Below are positions 24,650-36,000 of a stretch of DNA of 64,000 nucleotides, piece by piece (position 1 is the stretch's first letter; every line of letters starts with the position of its first letter). The translations under genes and the position numbers were made by a program. Source of the stretch: Neospora caninum Liverpool (Eukaryota > Apicomplexa > Conoidasida > Eucoccidiorida > Sarcocystidae); NCBI RefSeq assembly GCF_000208865.1, contig NC_018389.1:682001-746000 (forward strand), written 5' to 3'. The notes under the pieces are model-generated. The model saw only the letters and a program-made list of their open reading frames with translations. It was not told the origin of the DNA and did no database searches.

Positions 24650-25432
24650 ATCTATCTATCTCTCCATCTGCATCTATCTATCTATCTATTTCTATCTATC
24701 TAGTTATCTATTTCTATCTGTTTATTTCTATCTATCCAGTTATCCATTTCTATCTATTTATTTCTATCTGTTTATTTCTATCTATCTAGTTATCTATTTC
24801 TATCTGTTTATTTCTATCTATCCAGTTATCTATTTCTATCTATTTATTTCTATCTGTTTATTTCTATCTATCCAGTTATCTATTTATATCTGTTTATTTC
24901 TATCTATCTAGTTATCTATCTATCTATCTATCTATCTATTTCTATCTATCTATTTCTATCTATTTATTTCTATCTATCTAGTTATCTATTTATCTATTTC
25001 TATCTATCTATTTCTATCTGTTTATTTCTATCTATCCAGTTATCTATTTCTATCTGTTTATTTCTATCTATCTAGTTATCTATCTATCTATCTATCTATT
25101 TCTATCTATCTATTTCTATCTATTTATTTCTATCTATCTAGTTATCTATTTATCTATTTCTATCTATCTATTTCTATCTGTTTATTTCTATCTATCCAGT
25201 TATCTATTTCTATCTGTTTATTTCTATCTATCTAGTTATCTATCTATCTATTTCTATCTATTTATTTCTATCTATCTAGTTATCTATTTATCTATTTCTA
25301 TCTATCTATTTCTATCTGTTTATTTCTATCTATCCAGTTATCTATTTCTATCTGTTTATTTCTATCTATCTAGTTATCTATCTATCTATTTCTATCTATT
25401 TATTTCTATCTGTTTATTTCTATTTATGTAAA
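24650..25432. repeat. Degenerate TCTA/TTTC tetranucleotide array of about 780 bp with higher-order period
   Basis: TATCTATTTCTATCTG, TTTATTTCTATCTA and TCCAGTTATC/TCTAGTTATC blocks recur in order, forming a higher-order repeat about 70-110 bp long (compare 24955-25080 with 25075-25240). It lies just beyond the 3' end of the Ctf8-Dcc1 gene. Confidence 0.93.
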
Positions 25433-25621
25433 TCGCGCTCTCTCTCCACGAACGAAGACGGATAGATGGAAATCGAGTGGTGCAGAAATAGGTGTAGATA
25501 CAGCCGGGGGAAAACGGAGAGGCGACGCCTGGGAGAGTCAGAAAAGTGTCTCGCGGGGCGTGGACACGCCGCGTGCCACGTGCCTGGTCCTGCGCAGATC
25601 CGGCGAACGTGCACGAATCGA

Positions 25622-28600
25622 CTAGGCAGAAAGACTCTTTCGAGACAGCAGACTCACTTTGCCGAGCAGAGTGGGGGCTGCGAAGGTCGCAATCTCGCTA
25701 TCCCACCAGGTGGATTTGCACATGAACAGGACAGCGAATCGTTCGCGCGTCTCCAGAGGCAGTTTCTCTTCGGCGACGTGCACCAGACAGCCTTCCCCAT
25801 AAAACGCCAGGCCTTCCAAGACTGCGAGGTGCGCCGCCATGACCGCCTTCTTCGCTTCCTTCCTAGCCTCTTCATACAGCGCGAGGCCCCGCACAACTCG
25901 CTCGGTCTCTGCATCTCTCTGCAGGCCGCGTTTCGCTCGCCACGAATGACGAACCGAGAGAAACGCGGCGCCGCCTGCATGCACAGACGCTCCCTTTTCC
26001 GCCTTCCCGGCAAAGTGCGGAGCGCTGTCGCTCGCCTCGACTCTTTTCCTGTCCTGATCGGAGATTGCGAAAACTTTGCTGCCGATGTCGTCATCCCAGA
26101 CCGCGGAGTCCGCCGGAAGACGCAGCTCGGGGAACGCAGACGTGTTCGCCTGGAGGAGGTCGAGGCCCGCGAGCGTCGGGAGGCTTCGGGAACTGCCTCT
26201 GGAGCGCGAGACGTCCACTGCGTTGCGCTCCTCGTCGGAGGCTTCCATCGCTCGCTTGGCGAGGGCGTAGCGCACGAGGGGGACGGATGCCGCCGCCTCG
26301 AGAAGTTGTCGGTCGGCTTGCGCCTCCAAGTCGACATGCGGCACGAAAGAAGACGCCTTGCTCTGCTCGAGCTTCTCCAGGCGCGCCTCCTCGCGCCGGC
26401 GAAGAAACCGGCGGTAGTCGGCGACGCATGCATCCAAGTACTTGTCCGCTTCTCCGCACACGAGGAGAGGCAGACCCGCAAGCTTCTCCGAGAGGGCCTT
26501 CGCAAAGGCTGGCAGGCACATCCAGTGCACGGGGAGATACGCGACTTCGTCGATCCCGCACTGGACGCGAGAGCTGACTCCTGACTCGTAGAAGACGGCG
26601 AGCGCCAGCATTTTGTGCAGCTTCAGCCAGTTGACGCACACGCGGCAAGCCCGCACGCGGTCGCCGTCTCCCAGGAACTCTTCGTAGGCCTTCAAACAGC
26701 CCGCAGCGTCCGCGTCTCCACAGTCGCCCTCAGCTGTGTCTCGCTCGCGCAGCGACGCCGCATGCATCTGCGCCATTCTCTCCGCTGTGACCTGCGGCTC
26801 GCTGGAAGCGGCAGGGACGAGAGAGGGGCAAAAGTCGAAGAAGTAAAAGGGGAACTGCGGGGCGTCGCCTGCGAGTTTCAGGTCGCAGAATCGCGAGAGA
26901 AGTTGAAACAGCACGCCCGGATCGAGCGGGAGCCGCGCCTTCTTCGCAGCGTCTCCGTCCTCTGTCTCGCCAGAAACAAACAAAAAGGACGAAGAGGATG
27001 AGGGAGAGCCGTCTCCTGTTTGCGTGGAGGTGGTGAAGGGGAAGAGAGCGAAGCCTTTGGATTCCATATCGACGACAAGGTCGAAGACGTGACCGACTGT
27101 GAGATCTTCCGCGGACGAAAGATCGAGAAAAGCAAAGAAGTTCAGGAGGCGCTGGAAAAAGCCGAGCAGGAGGGCCACCTCGACGGCGCAGTAGCCCGCG
27201 CAAGCCGGCAGAAACAAAATTGAGCTCGAGGAGGACGCGAATCCCGCCGTCCCCCAAAACGCGGGCGGAGCCGTCTCTGTCGCTGCGCCTTTGGTTGCGT
27301 CCGCAGGAACCGAGGCCGAAGCCACCGCCGCCGAAGACGCCCTGCGCGCGCGCGCCTCGGAGCGCTTGCGTCGCCAGTACGCGGTGAGAGGCGAGTGCGA
27401 AAACTGGTTGCCGATAAGGCCCGCGACGAGGTCTTCCTCGGACGCCTGGACACTCTGAAGAAAGAAGGAAGCAGGGAGCACGAAGCGTTCGCTCGCGGGT
27501 TTTCTGTCTCCGGAGACTTGGCGCGGAACGCGCGGCACCGCCACCGTCGCGACCGCCTTGTCTTCGAGGCACGCCGAGAAGAGGTCCAGCGTCTGGGGCG
27601 AAGGCCGCAGCGTCAAGAGAGACATGATCTGCGTCGTTCGCCCGACGACCGGTTCCAGCAAGAGAATCGCTTTGCACAAGCCAACAATAGGAACCCCCAC
27701 AACTTTCGACTGTCGGAGTGCGGCGTTTTCCGTCTTGCCTAGAAGCGCGTTTTCTTTCTCGGCGTCGAGCGACGCGGGAGGCGCGTCAACCTCCATCCGG
27801 GGGTTTTCGTCATCCCCTAGGGAGCCTCCGTTCCCTGCGTCGTCTTCGCGGGGGCGGAACGCGATCAGGAGTTGTCCGTCGATTTCGTTCCGATTCACAC
27901 TGTAGACTGCGCCGCCGCAACAAAGCAGTGTCTCCTGTCTCCTCGACGGTCCCTCTCCCTCGCTGTCTGCGCGGAGCAGCGGCGCGGGCACGCCTTTGAG
28001 GCGCATCGCGTCGCCCGAGCGGATCTGAGTCAGGAGTTCGTCGTCGACGGCCAGCAACTGCCAGTCGCCATCGCGCTGCGAGCTCAGCTGCGGGGAAATC
28101 CCCACGAGCCAGGAAACGCCTCCCATCGCCTCAGCCGACGGTGGAGCCGACGCGAGAGACGCCGCAGTCTCGGCAAGCTTGGTCTGCCGCACATGCCCCG
28201 GGCCGGAAGACGCTTTGCCGCCAGCGCCGACACTCTCTTGGCGATCTGCAAACAGTTTCTTCCGAGGGTGGAGCGTCGGTCGCTCGCTGAACGTCACTTT
28301 CTCCTTCACGATCGCCTGGATCTCCCACACAGGTTCCCCGGGGCAGTTTTCGAGCGCGGCCTCGTCTGCAGGCGAGGGACGCGTCTTCCGCCCGCGACGC
28401 TGCCGGAGCGTCCGCCGGACCAAGACAAGACCGCCGCCCTTGGAGACCGCGGCTTCCACGCGGCCGGGAAGAACGAGAGATCCGACGTGGAGACTGCATG
28501 CGTCGGCTTGGAAGAAAGCGGACGTTTTCGGCTGCTCCGGCGCCTGCCAGTCGACGAGGCCCCAGGTGTCGAACACCCGGGCCTCGCGCGCGGGCTCGAC

Positions 28601-29425
28601 AGCCGCAGAGGTCGGCGCAGAGGGCCGGTCCAGGCAGTCTCCTGTCTCACGAGCGCCGGACGGGGGCGAGGCAGACGGCTGAGAGGAAGGTCCAGACGCA
28701 GCGAGGTCCCGAATGCGGAGACGCGGCCGATAGAGTGGGAGAGGAATCAGCGCCGGCGTCGGGCGTCCGAGCTCATCCGCCACAAAGGCATTTCCCTAAG
28801 AATGACAGACAGAAGACCGCATCCAGCGCGAGGAGAAGATAAACGACTCCAGAACTCTGTGTCTAAGAAAGGACTATAGAAAGAGAGAAAGAGAGGATGA
28901 GAGAGAAAGGGAGGGAGAGAGAGAAAGGGAAGGAGAGAGAGAAAGGGAGGGAGAGAGAGAAAGGGAGGGAGACAGACAGCGAAGAGGAAACGGGGCATCT
29001 TAAGAAAGGAGGCATTTTGCGAGGCCATTGCGGAACGAAGACGTGAAAAGAGACGTCTACGGAGACAGGGGTGGGATCTTTTGTGTATGCTTCCCTTCAA
29101 CTGTAAGGAAGTGCGAATTTCACACAAGAATGAGGAGACGAAAGAGACGTGAAGAAACAGCATGAGAGGAAGCGACGGGAAAGATACAACGGCTCCAAAA
29201 ACCTCAAGCACACACGCGCAGGGATGTTGGCCCATCTACGCACATATATAAAAACATATCTCCATATATGCCTAACTCGAGACAGGCATCTGCATCTACA
29301 GAGACCTACACATTTATATATATGTAGGGTTCGAAGGAGAGGGTTATATGGCGAATGGATATGACGAGGACTGTAATCGCAGAAATGACAACAGATGCAG
29401 CGTCAGGAGAGGCGCCGCAGTTCCC

Positions 29426-29461
<36 letters not shown>

Positions 29462-29664
29462 TATTATATATATGTACGCGTGTGCATATGCGTGTTTGCA
29501 TGTTTGTCGGTCTTTGGAGATCGCTTTGGTTTGAAGGAGCGCAGGATGGAAAGAAGAATCGTTGACATGCTGCGCACCTGCAAGTCAATGATGAAGAGGC
29601 CGCTCTCCTCGGGCGAGCCGTCTTCTGGAAAGACGATGTCCGCTGCAGGGTGGCGAAACGTCAT
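25622..29664 (-). CDS. Ctf8-Dcc1 fusion protein (two Ctf18-RFC subunits in one polypeptide)
   Basis: Predicted clamp-loader accessory protein for PCNA loading, cohesion and checkpoint function. Exons 29664-29578 and 28795-25622, phase 0, 1086 residues. Residues about 20-205 align with Ctf8: 'GLFIIDLQGNA' (family ELQG strand), 'SLHVGSLVLPGRVEAAVSKG' (LGxxxxLxxPxAVL strand pair) and 'IQAIVKEKVTFSERP' (family 'ALIKDKILFKTRP'). Residues about 255-1086 align with Dcc1: 'WQLLAVDDELLTQIRSGD', 'ETLLCCGGAVYSV', 'VQASEEDL' (human 'IQASEEEI'), 'CRVCVNWLKLHKML' and the C-terminal 'LPLETRERFAVLF' (human 'LPEDNQERFNSLF'). Long Ala/Ser/Glu inserts make the Dcc1 half roughly twice the usual 390 residues. The Ctf8 and Dcc1 halves share one uninterrupted exon, so the fusion does not depend on a splice choice. 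The start ATG is the first in the exon and gives a Ctf8 N-terminus of normal length. Confidence 0.86.
28796..29577 (-). other. Intron of the Ctf8-Dcc1 gene with GA repeat and TA tract
   Basis: Minus-strand donor GTGCGC, acceptor TTCTTAG. It contains a (GAGAGAGAAAGGGAGG)n array at about 28880-28977 and a TA tract near 29427-29452. Confidence 0.85.
28880..28977 (+). repeat. Short purine minisatellite (GGGAGGGAGAGAGAGAAA)n
   Basis: About five imperfect copies, close to the acceptor side of the intron. In the minus-strand transcript it is a polypyrimidine block about 85 bases upstream of the acceptor. Confidence 0.88.
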
Positions 29665-32600
29665 GTTTTCGAGGAAGGCGGAAGCGACGCGAACTCTCTG
29701 AAGACGCGAGACGCTGGAGGGACAGCCTCGCCGAATCCGCTTTCCCCGCTTACAGAGAGAGCGGGGGGAAAGTTCGGGGCGGAAACCGAGGACAATGGAA
29801 CCAGGAAGAAGAGATGAGAGAAGAGAGACGAGAGAGAGAGGAGGAAAAGAGGCGAAAAGAGGAGAGGGAAAGCCGGAGAGAGACTCTCGCCTAGAAGGCG
29901 ACGTCGGGGACGGGAGTGTGCTTCAAGTTGTCAAAAGAGGCCGTAAAACCACGAGAGCCGAGGGCGGCATCATTTCCCGCCCTAAAAAAACAAGTGAGCC
30001 GTGGGGGCTGAACGGACTGTCCTGCCTCGCCTTGCCTGGAGGGCGGAAAAAAGACCCGCGGTTTTCTCTCTCTCCCTCGAACGCCTTGGGCGTCAACGTC
30101 ACAGACGGGCGGAACACCTTCCTCTTTCTCTGGGCAGTCAGCGAGGCTCGTTACCAGAGACTCCAACGTGCCTAGAAGGCACACAGAACGCGTCACAGCT
30201 TCTTCCACAGATCCTCGCGTGCGCATTCCCATGGGCACATCCATGAACGGTACGTTTCACGGAGACACAAAGAGACAAGATTGGACGTTTCGTGAGGCCC
30301 AGGCGTGTGTGTGTGTCGCAACGCAGCGCGATTGCGGCACGCCGAAGAGCTAGTGCTTGATCTCGGCGTTCCACGCGTCGTTAAAAAGTCCAACCGAGGA
30401 ACCTTTTTTCGCGTGCTGTTTTTCGCGACATCCCCGAGAGCAATCGCCTAGACGAACTGTCTCCGCCTGCCTGGAAGACGGGAGGCGCGCGCATTTCACG
30501 TCGCAGGAAATGGACGCGTGCCCCAGAAAGTGTTCTTTTCTTGGGAGAGGGACTCGGCTGCCCGGCCGAGGCCTGCCGGAAAGAAAACGCGCGGAACTGG
30601 AGAGAGAAGACGGCCTGGCAAACGCCCGTGTGTGACGATGTGTGTGTGCTAACGCACGGGGCGAGGGATCGAGCGAGATTCGGGGCACTGACACAAGAAA
30701 TTGAAAGCTTTGAAGAAAACGCGACTTTCTGAGTCGTACCTCTGGGCGTTTTCGCCGAGATCAAACGCAGGAACTTTGTGCGGACGCTCGCCGAGTGGAT
30801 TTTCTGTGTCTTGCTGCGCACATGCATCGAGGGTCCCTGCCTCCGGAGAAAACGCGTTTGTTCTCTCTCTCCGCGGCCTGCTCGGCGAGGCTGCTGCGCT
30901 CGGATATCTCCGGACCGTTTTCACTTCTTTTTCGGCGTTCTTTCGCGAGAGTTTTTTTGGACGCGCTTTTCTGGAACGTGTCGCGCTGAAAGGCAGTCTC
31001 TGGGCCCCGGCCATTCTTCCGTTTCTGCGGTCTTTTCCGCCTTTTTCTGCAAGACACCGCGCGAGAACAGCGCGCACGCGAGTTTCTCGCGTCTTGTTCG
31101 AAATTCTGACCTCGCGAAAACCGGGCGATTACCAGGCGCGCGCGAGCGCGCTGAGGCCCTCTCTCCTTCAATTTCTTCCTCGCTCGGCGCTGAACGGCGC
31201 TTTCTTTCCTCTTTCCCGCAGAGAGAGAGGCGCGTCTTGCCTTTTTTCCGCGATTCAAACTGCTGCCTTTCTCGCGAAGAACCCGGCGTGTCCCTCTCCG
31301 CGCGCGCGCGCAGGGGCGAGTGAACGGCGCGCTCTCGCTTTCTCGGCTTTCTCGGTGTGTCCGTTCCGCGATTTCTTTCTTCCCTCGGGTGTCGCTCGCA
31401 TTTTTCTGGAACGCGAGCGGAGTCTCTCGCAACCACGCGCGGTTTTTCTGTCCGCTGCGGCATTCGCGGAAACGCGCGCGCTCGCGCCGAGGACGGCTCG
31501 CATGTGTCTGAGGCCGTGCGGGGGGCTACCAGCGCTAGGAGAGAGTTTCGCAACTTTTTCGGGGCGAACAGACCGCCTTCCAGCAGAGAACACGAAAGGC
31601 GAGAGGTGGATGGGCGTTTTCCGTCGTCAGAGAAGGACGGAGAACGCCGAGAAACGCACAGAGTCAAGACACGGCTCCCAGGGAACTCGCTAGAGAGCCA
31701 GGGCGAGGGTACTCCCGAAACTAAACGCGCCTTTTCACGGACCAACGAACGCGTTTTTTTCCAGAGAAAACGGTCGCAGAGCTCCTGTCTTTCGCTCTTG
31801 CCGCCCGCACGTCCTCTGCCCGTGCCTCGACAGATACGCCACACGTTTTGCGCTGTCGATCCCCGGACCACCCTGCGACGGCTCTCGATTCGGTCTGTGC
31901 TCCAAATCCCCCTCAACAACCGCTCACCACGTTCCCAATTCACCACACATATCTGTGCCTGCGTAATGAATATATATATATATATATATTATTCATGTAC
32001 AGAAGTACGCGTATCTGCGCATATGCATAAATGCATGTAGTTTTATGTGTGTCTTGGGTGTGTGCGAGGCGTTGTGCGCGTTTGTGTGAATATGCATATA
32101 TCTCTCTCTGATTTGTCTCGTGGGAGAGATGCCTTTCTCGACGCTCAATATGCGAGAGAGGACAGTTGTGGAATACCCAAATGAAGCCTGGGAAGACCGT
32201 CCTGTGTCACCCCTTGTTCCCACCCAGAATCGTGTATCGTCTCATCCACGCGCCAGTGGATTTATTGTTGGGTGTCCTTGTGTATATGGTCTCAAAATTT
32301 CTGTATAGGATTTGTCAAAAGCAGTTTTGAGACTTGTGGGCCATACCAGAAACACGTGACGGAGGGCGGGAAGCACGCGGGCTGAGTCCTGTTTGTCTTT
32401 CGTCTCTCATGGGCCTCGTCGCGCTCCAAAAGTTGCATAGAGGTGCACGTTTTCCTCGACTTTTGGGAGCCTTCGGGACGCCTCTCGGGAGATCCAAGAA
32501 CCTCGATTTCTCCAGAAATATCACCTCTTTCTGTGCAGGCGCGTGTTTCTCTTCCCGTCTTTGTCATTTCTCGTCCGGTCCTTTCCAGCAGAGAGAGAGA

Positions 32601-33095
32601 GGCTTGCCTGTTTCTCTCTCCTTCCGTGTCTCTCCTCTTTGTTTCCACCTTTTTCCGTCCTCCCTCTGGAGTGCTGACTCCGCATACGTCGCCTCCCCGT
32701 CGGAAACGCCGAGAGAGGCGAGTGCTGAACTTGAGGGCCCACAAAGTTTGTTTCACCATCGCAGTTTCTTGAAGCACTGACGCCTTCGCCGTCTGCAGAA
32801 AAACCTCGTCTCCGAAAGGGACTCCAACGTTTTCTTCGCTGCGTGCACTTCCTTCTCGCTCGGAGGCAGTGCGTCTCTGGACAGCTACCGGAACGTTCTC
32901 GAATTATCGCTCCCCAAGTCCCCTTATCCGTTCCGACTCTCTCAGTCTCCTTTTATCTCCTGTTCTGGCATCTCTTCCTTCCCCGTGCTTTGTCTCTGTC
33001 TCGTTCTTCCTCCGGCCTTCCCCGTTCTCTCTGTCCGCCTGCTCTGTTTCGCCTTTCCTCGAGCGAGGAGACGGAATCCCTCTCTTTCGAGCACC
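29665..33095. promoter_or_regulatory. Divergent upstream region between Ctf8-Dcc1 (-) and kinesin (+), with a CpG-dense core
   Basis: No gene is convincingly supported over 3.4 kb. The interval 30700-31700 is unusually CG-dense (repeated CGCGCGC words near 31138 and 31296) and so lacks stops, which gives 200-340-residue open frames on both strands. C/T-rich sequence at 32880-33095 precedes the kinesin ATG. A small minus-strand frame at 29891-30244 ('GTLESLVTSLADC') could be an untranslated or unassigned exon. Confidence 0.45.
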
Positions 33096-36000
33096 ATGGC
33101 GGAGAACATTAAAGTCGCTGTGCGCGTTCGACCGCCCTCGTCCTTTGCTTCCCTCTCGGGTCTCTTCTACTCAGAGGAACTCGACTTGAAGTCCGGAGAG
33201 CGCTGCCTGCAGCTGTCGGGGCCTCTAAGTGTCGAGGAGGCAAACGGCGGCACGGCAGCGGCTGTGCATGTACAGAATAAGCTCGGAAACAAGTCCGAAT
33301 TCATCTTCGACGTTCTCTTCGAGTCGTCCCAGAAGGCGCGCACAGGCGCGGACAGACGCGAGCTAAACACTGAGAGCGCCGAATCAGCGTGCACCTTCTC
33401 GGGGTTGGAATGCAACTCGCAAGAAGCCGTCTTTGAGCGAACTGCGAGGCCTCTCTGCGACGCCCTCCTGGACGGATTCAACGCAACGATCCTCGCCTAC
33501 GGGCAAACTGGTAGGCAAAAACGCACAAGGCGCCTGGCAAAAGTCTCCCCGTTTTCACAGGTTTGCAGAGAGAGAAAGCGACATACGCATACACATGCAA
33601 GCAAACCGAGAGATACGAATGCAGATATACAGGTATACATCTATATTTGTATATATATTTGTATATATATATATATATATATCTGTAGGTACGCAGATAA
33701 GGATATGCTTCTGTAGATATGCATTTGATCTGCATCAGAAAGATTGCAGGTGATAGGTATTGGCCGCGGAACACCCCCTACCAGACGGCGTGCTCTGGGC
33801 TGCTTTTTGATGTTTTTAAAAGTGGAAAAGCGAGTCTGTTTCTCTCCGGTCTGTGTGACGTGCTTTTTGTCGATGGATTCGCACGCATCGACAGAGCCGA
33901 GAGGCCTCCACTGACTTTTCTTTGGGCTCCTCTCTGCAGTCGAGAGACCGTAAACGCCGTTGTTTCTTTCCTTTGCAGCGGCTGTGTACGCATTTGCATC
34001 TATTCGCACACATCTAGGCAGATGCCGTTGTATATCCGTGTACGCCTGAAAGTGTGTCGTGATGTGTGAAGATGGTGCTCCGATGCAGAGGTAAATGTGT
34101 AGTTCAGTAGGAGACATGTGTCGGGAGAGATCTTGTTTTTCGTCTGTTGCTCAGGAAGTGGAAAGACGTACACGATCGTTGGTCCACATGATGGAGCTGG
34201 AGAAAACAAAGAAGAGCGCGGAGTGTTGCCACGAGTAAGAGACCAGACCGGCGTCGCAAGACACACAAAAGCGAGGGCGGAACCTGAACGCGAAGCAGCT
34301 GTTTATTTAGCGCTGTCGAAAACGCTAAAGAGAGAAGATCTTCAAGAGGAAGGAGGTGAACTGGAAAGGCAATCTGGATTCGCCTGCGCGTCGTGAAAAC
34401 CATGAAAAAGAGAGCAGTGGGAGTACAGGACCGAAAGGGATACCTCAAGAGCGCGGAAAAAACAGACGCGCGCGCGTCCTCACCTCTCTGTCTGTTTTCC
34501 CCACTTTCCACGCACTTTCGTCTTTTCCTGGTTTCCTCTCCGTAAACTGTCTCTCTCCCTTTCGTATCCGTGTTTTCAGGCGTTGCACTATTTGTTTTCC
34601 AAGCTTCCGGCGCACCGATGTCAGGAGAGCTCGTCGGAAGGTGGATCCCCGGGGACAGAATCTTCTTCGATTCTTTCCTGGGCGATGCAAGTCCAGTTTG
34701 TCGAGATTTACCAGGAACAGATCTACGATCTGCTCTCGCTGTCTCCGGCGTCGGCCTTTGAGCGAGGCGCCGCGCCTCTCTCCGGTTCGCCTGCGACGAG
34801 CTTCGCAGCTTCTGCGCCTCCTGTGCCGAATGCGGGGCGAGAAGGCGCTCAGTCGTTCTCCCCGCGCAATCGAACGGAAGACGCCAACGGAGCAGAGAGC
34901 GGGGGAAACGGCGTCGGGGGCGCGGTAGCGACGCCGGGAGCTCTCCGGGTTCGCTACGATCCCTCGAGCAAGACGGCGTATGTCGCTGGAGCTCGTCGAA
35001 TCCCCGTCGCCGACGAGGCGCAAGCCCTACAGATCTTTGCGCAGGGTGTGAAGAATCGCCGTACCGCAGAGACGCGCCTGAATCTCTCGAGTTCGCGGTC
35101 CCACGCGGTCTTCTCCATCTTTCTCCACCTCGAGAAGAAAGAGCAGACGGCGAACCAGAAGGGGGACGCAGAAGGCGGCGGGAAGGCCATGCGAAGGAAA
35201 ACCTCCGCCCAACTCCACGTCGTGGATCTCGCGGGAAGTGAACGGCAAAAGGACACACTCGCCTCTGGAGACAGGTGCGGGGAGCGGCCACGTCCAACGG
35301 AAACAAAAGGCAGAGGGGGGAGAGAGGGAAGGGAGAGGAGAGAGAGAGACAAGAGCGAGAGAGAAGGATCAGAAGAGGAGGGGCTGAGCAAGGAGAAGCG
35401 CTTGAGACTGAGTTGAAGACGAAAAAGCACGGGAGTGGAACCGGCGCTTTTTGTTGTGTGAGAAAAGTGGTGTCTTCTCTTCTGTCTCTGTGCAGACTCC
35501 GAGAAGCCGGGAAGATCAACTATTCGCTGTCTGTGCTTTCGCACGTGATTCGCGAACTCGTCGAGCAGGGAGGGGACGGCGAGCAGGGGCCGTCAACGCC
35601 CACGGCAGGCGGGAAGTCGACGCGGGCGTCGTCCTCGCACATCCCGTACCGCGACAGCAAATTGACGTTTCTGCTGATGGATGCGCTCGGCGGGACCAGC
35701 AAGGCGGCGCTCATCGCCACGCTCTCGCCTTCCCTGGCGCACTTGGGCGAGACCGTCAGCACACTGACTTTTGCTGCGCTCAGCAAGCGCATCAAAAACA
35801 AAGCGAGGGCCAACGAGGTGAAAGTCTGGGACAAAGGTACGCCAGGTCTGGGAGCAGAAACGTTCACGTCCAGCTGCGTGGAAGAGTGGGGGAAGGAAAG
35901 CGCAGAAGAGGCGGTCAGGGCCCCTTGGCCTTCGCGGGATTCTTTTCGCTGAAACCCGCTCAGGGGGGTGGAGCGAGACAGACTCCGAAGACCGGTGAGG

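Noticed and set aside
24640..25430. CRISPR-like or satellite array
   Set aside because: No constant repeat with unique spacers; a degenerate tetranucleotide array in a eukaryotic genome.
30701..31946. Coding genes of 330 (+) and 341 (-) codons
   Set aside because: Both follow from CG richness and lack of stops; no motif, no balanced composition, and they overlap each other on opposite strands. Kept as a finding about composition only.
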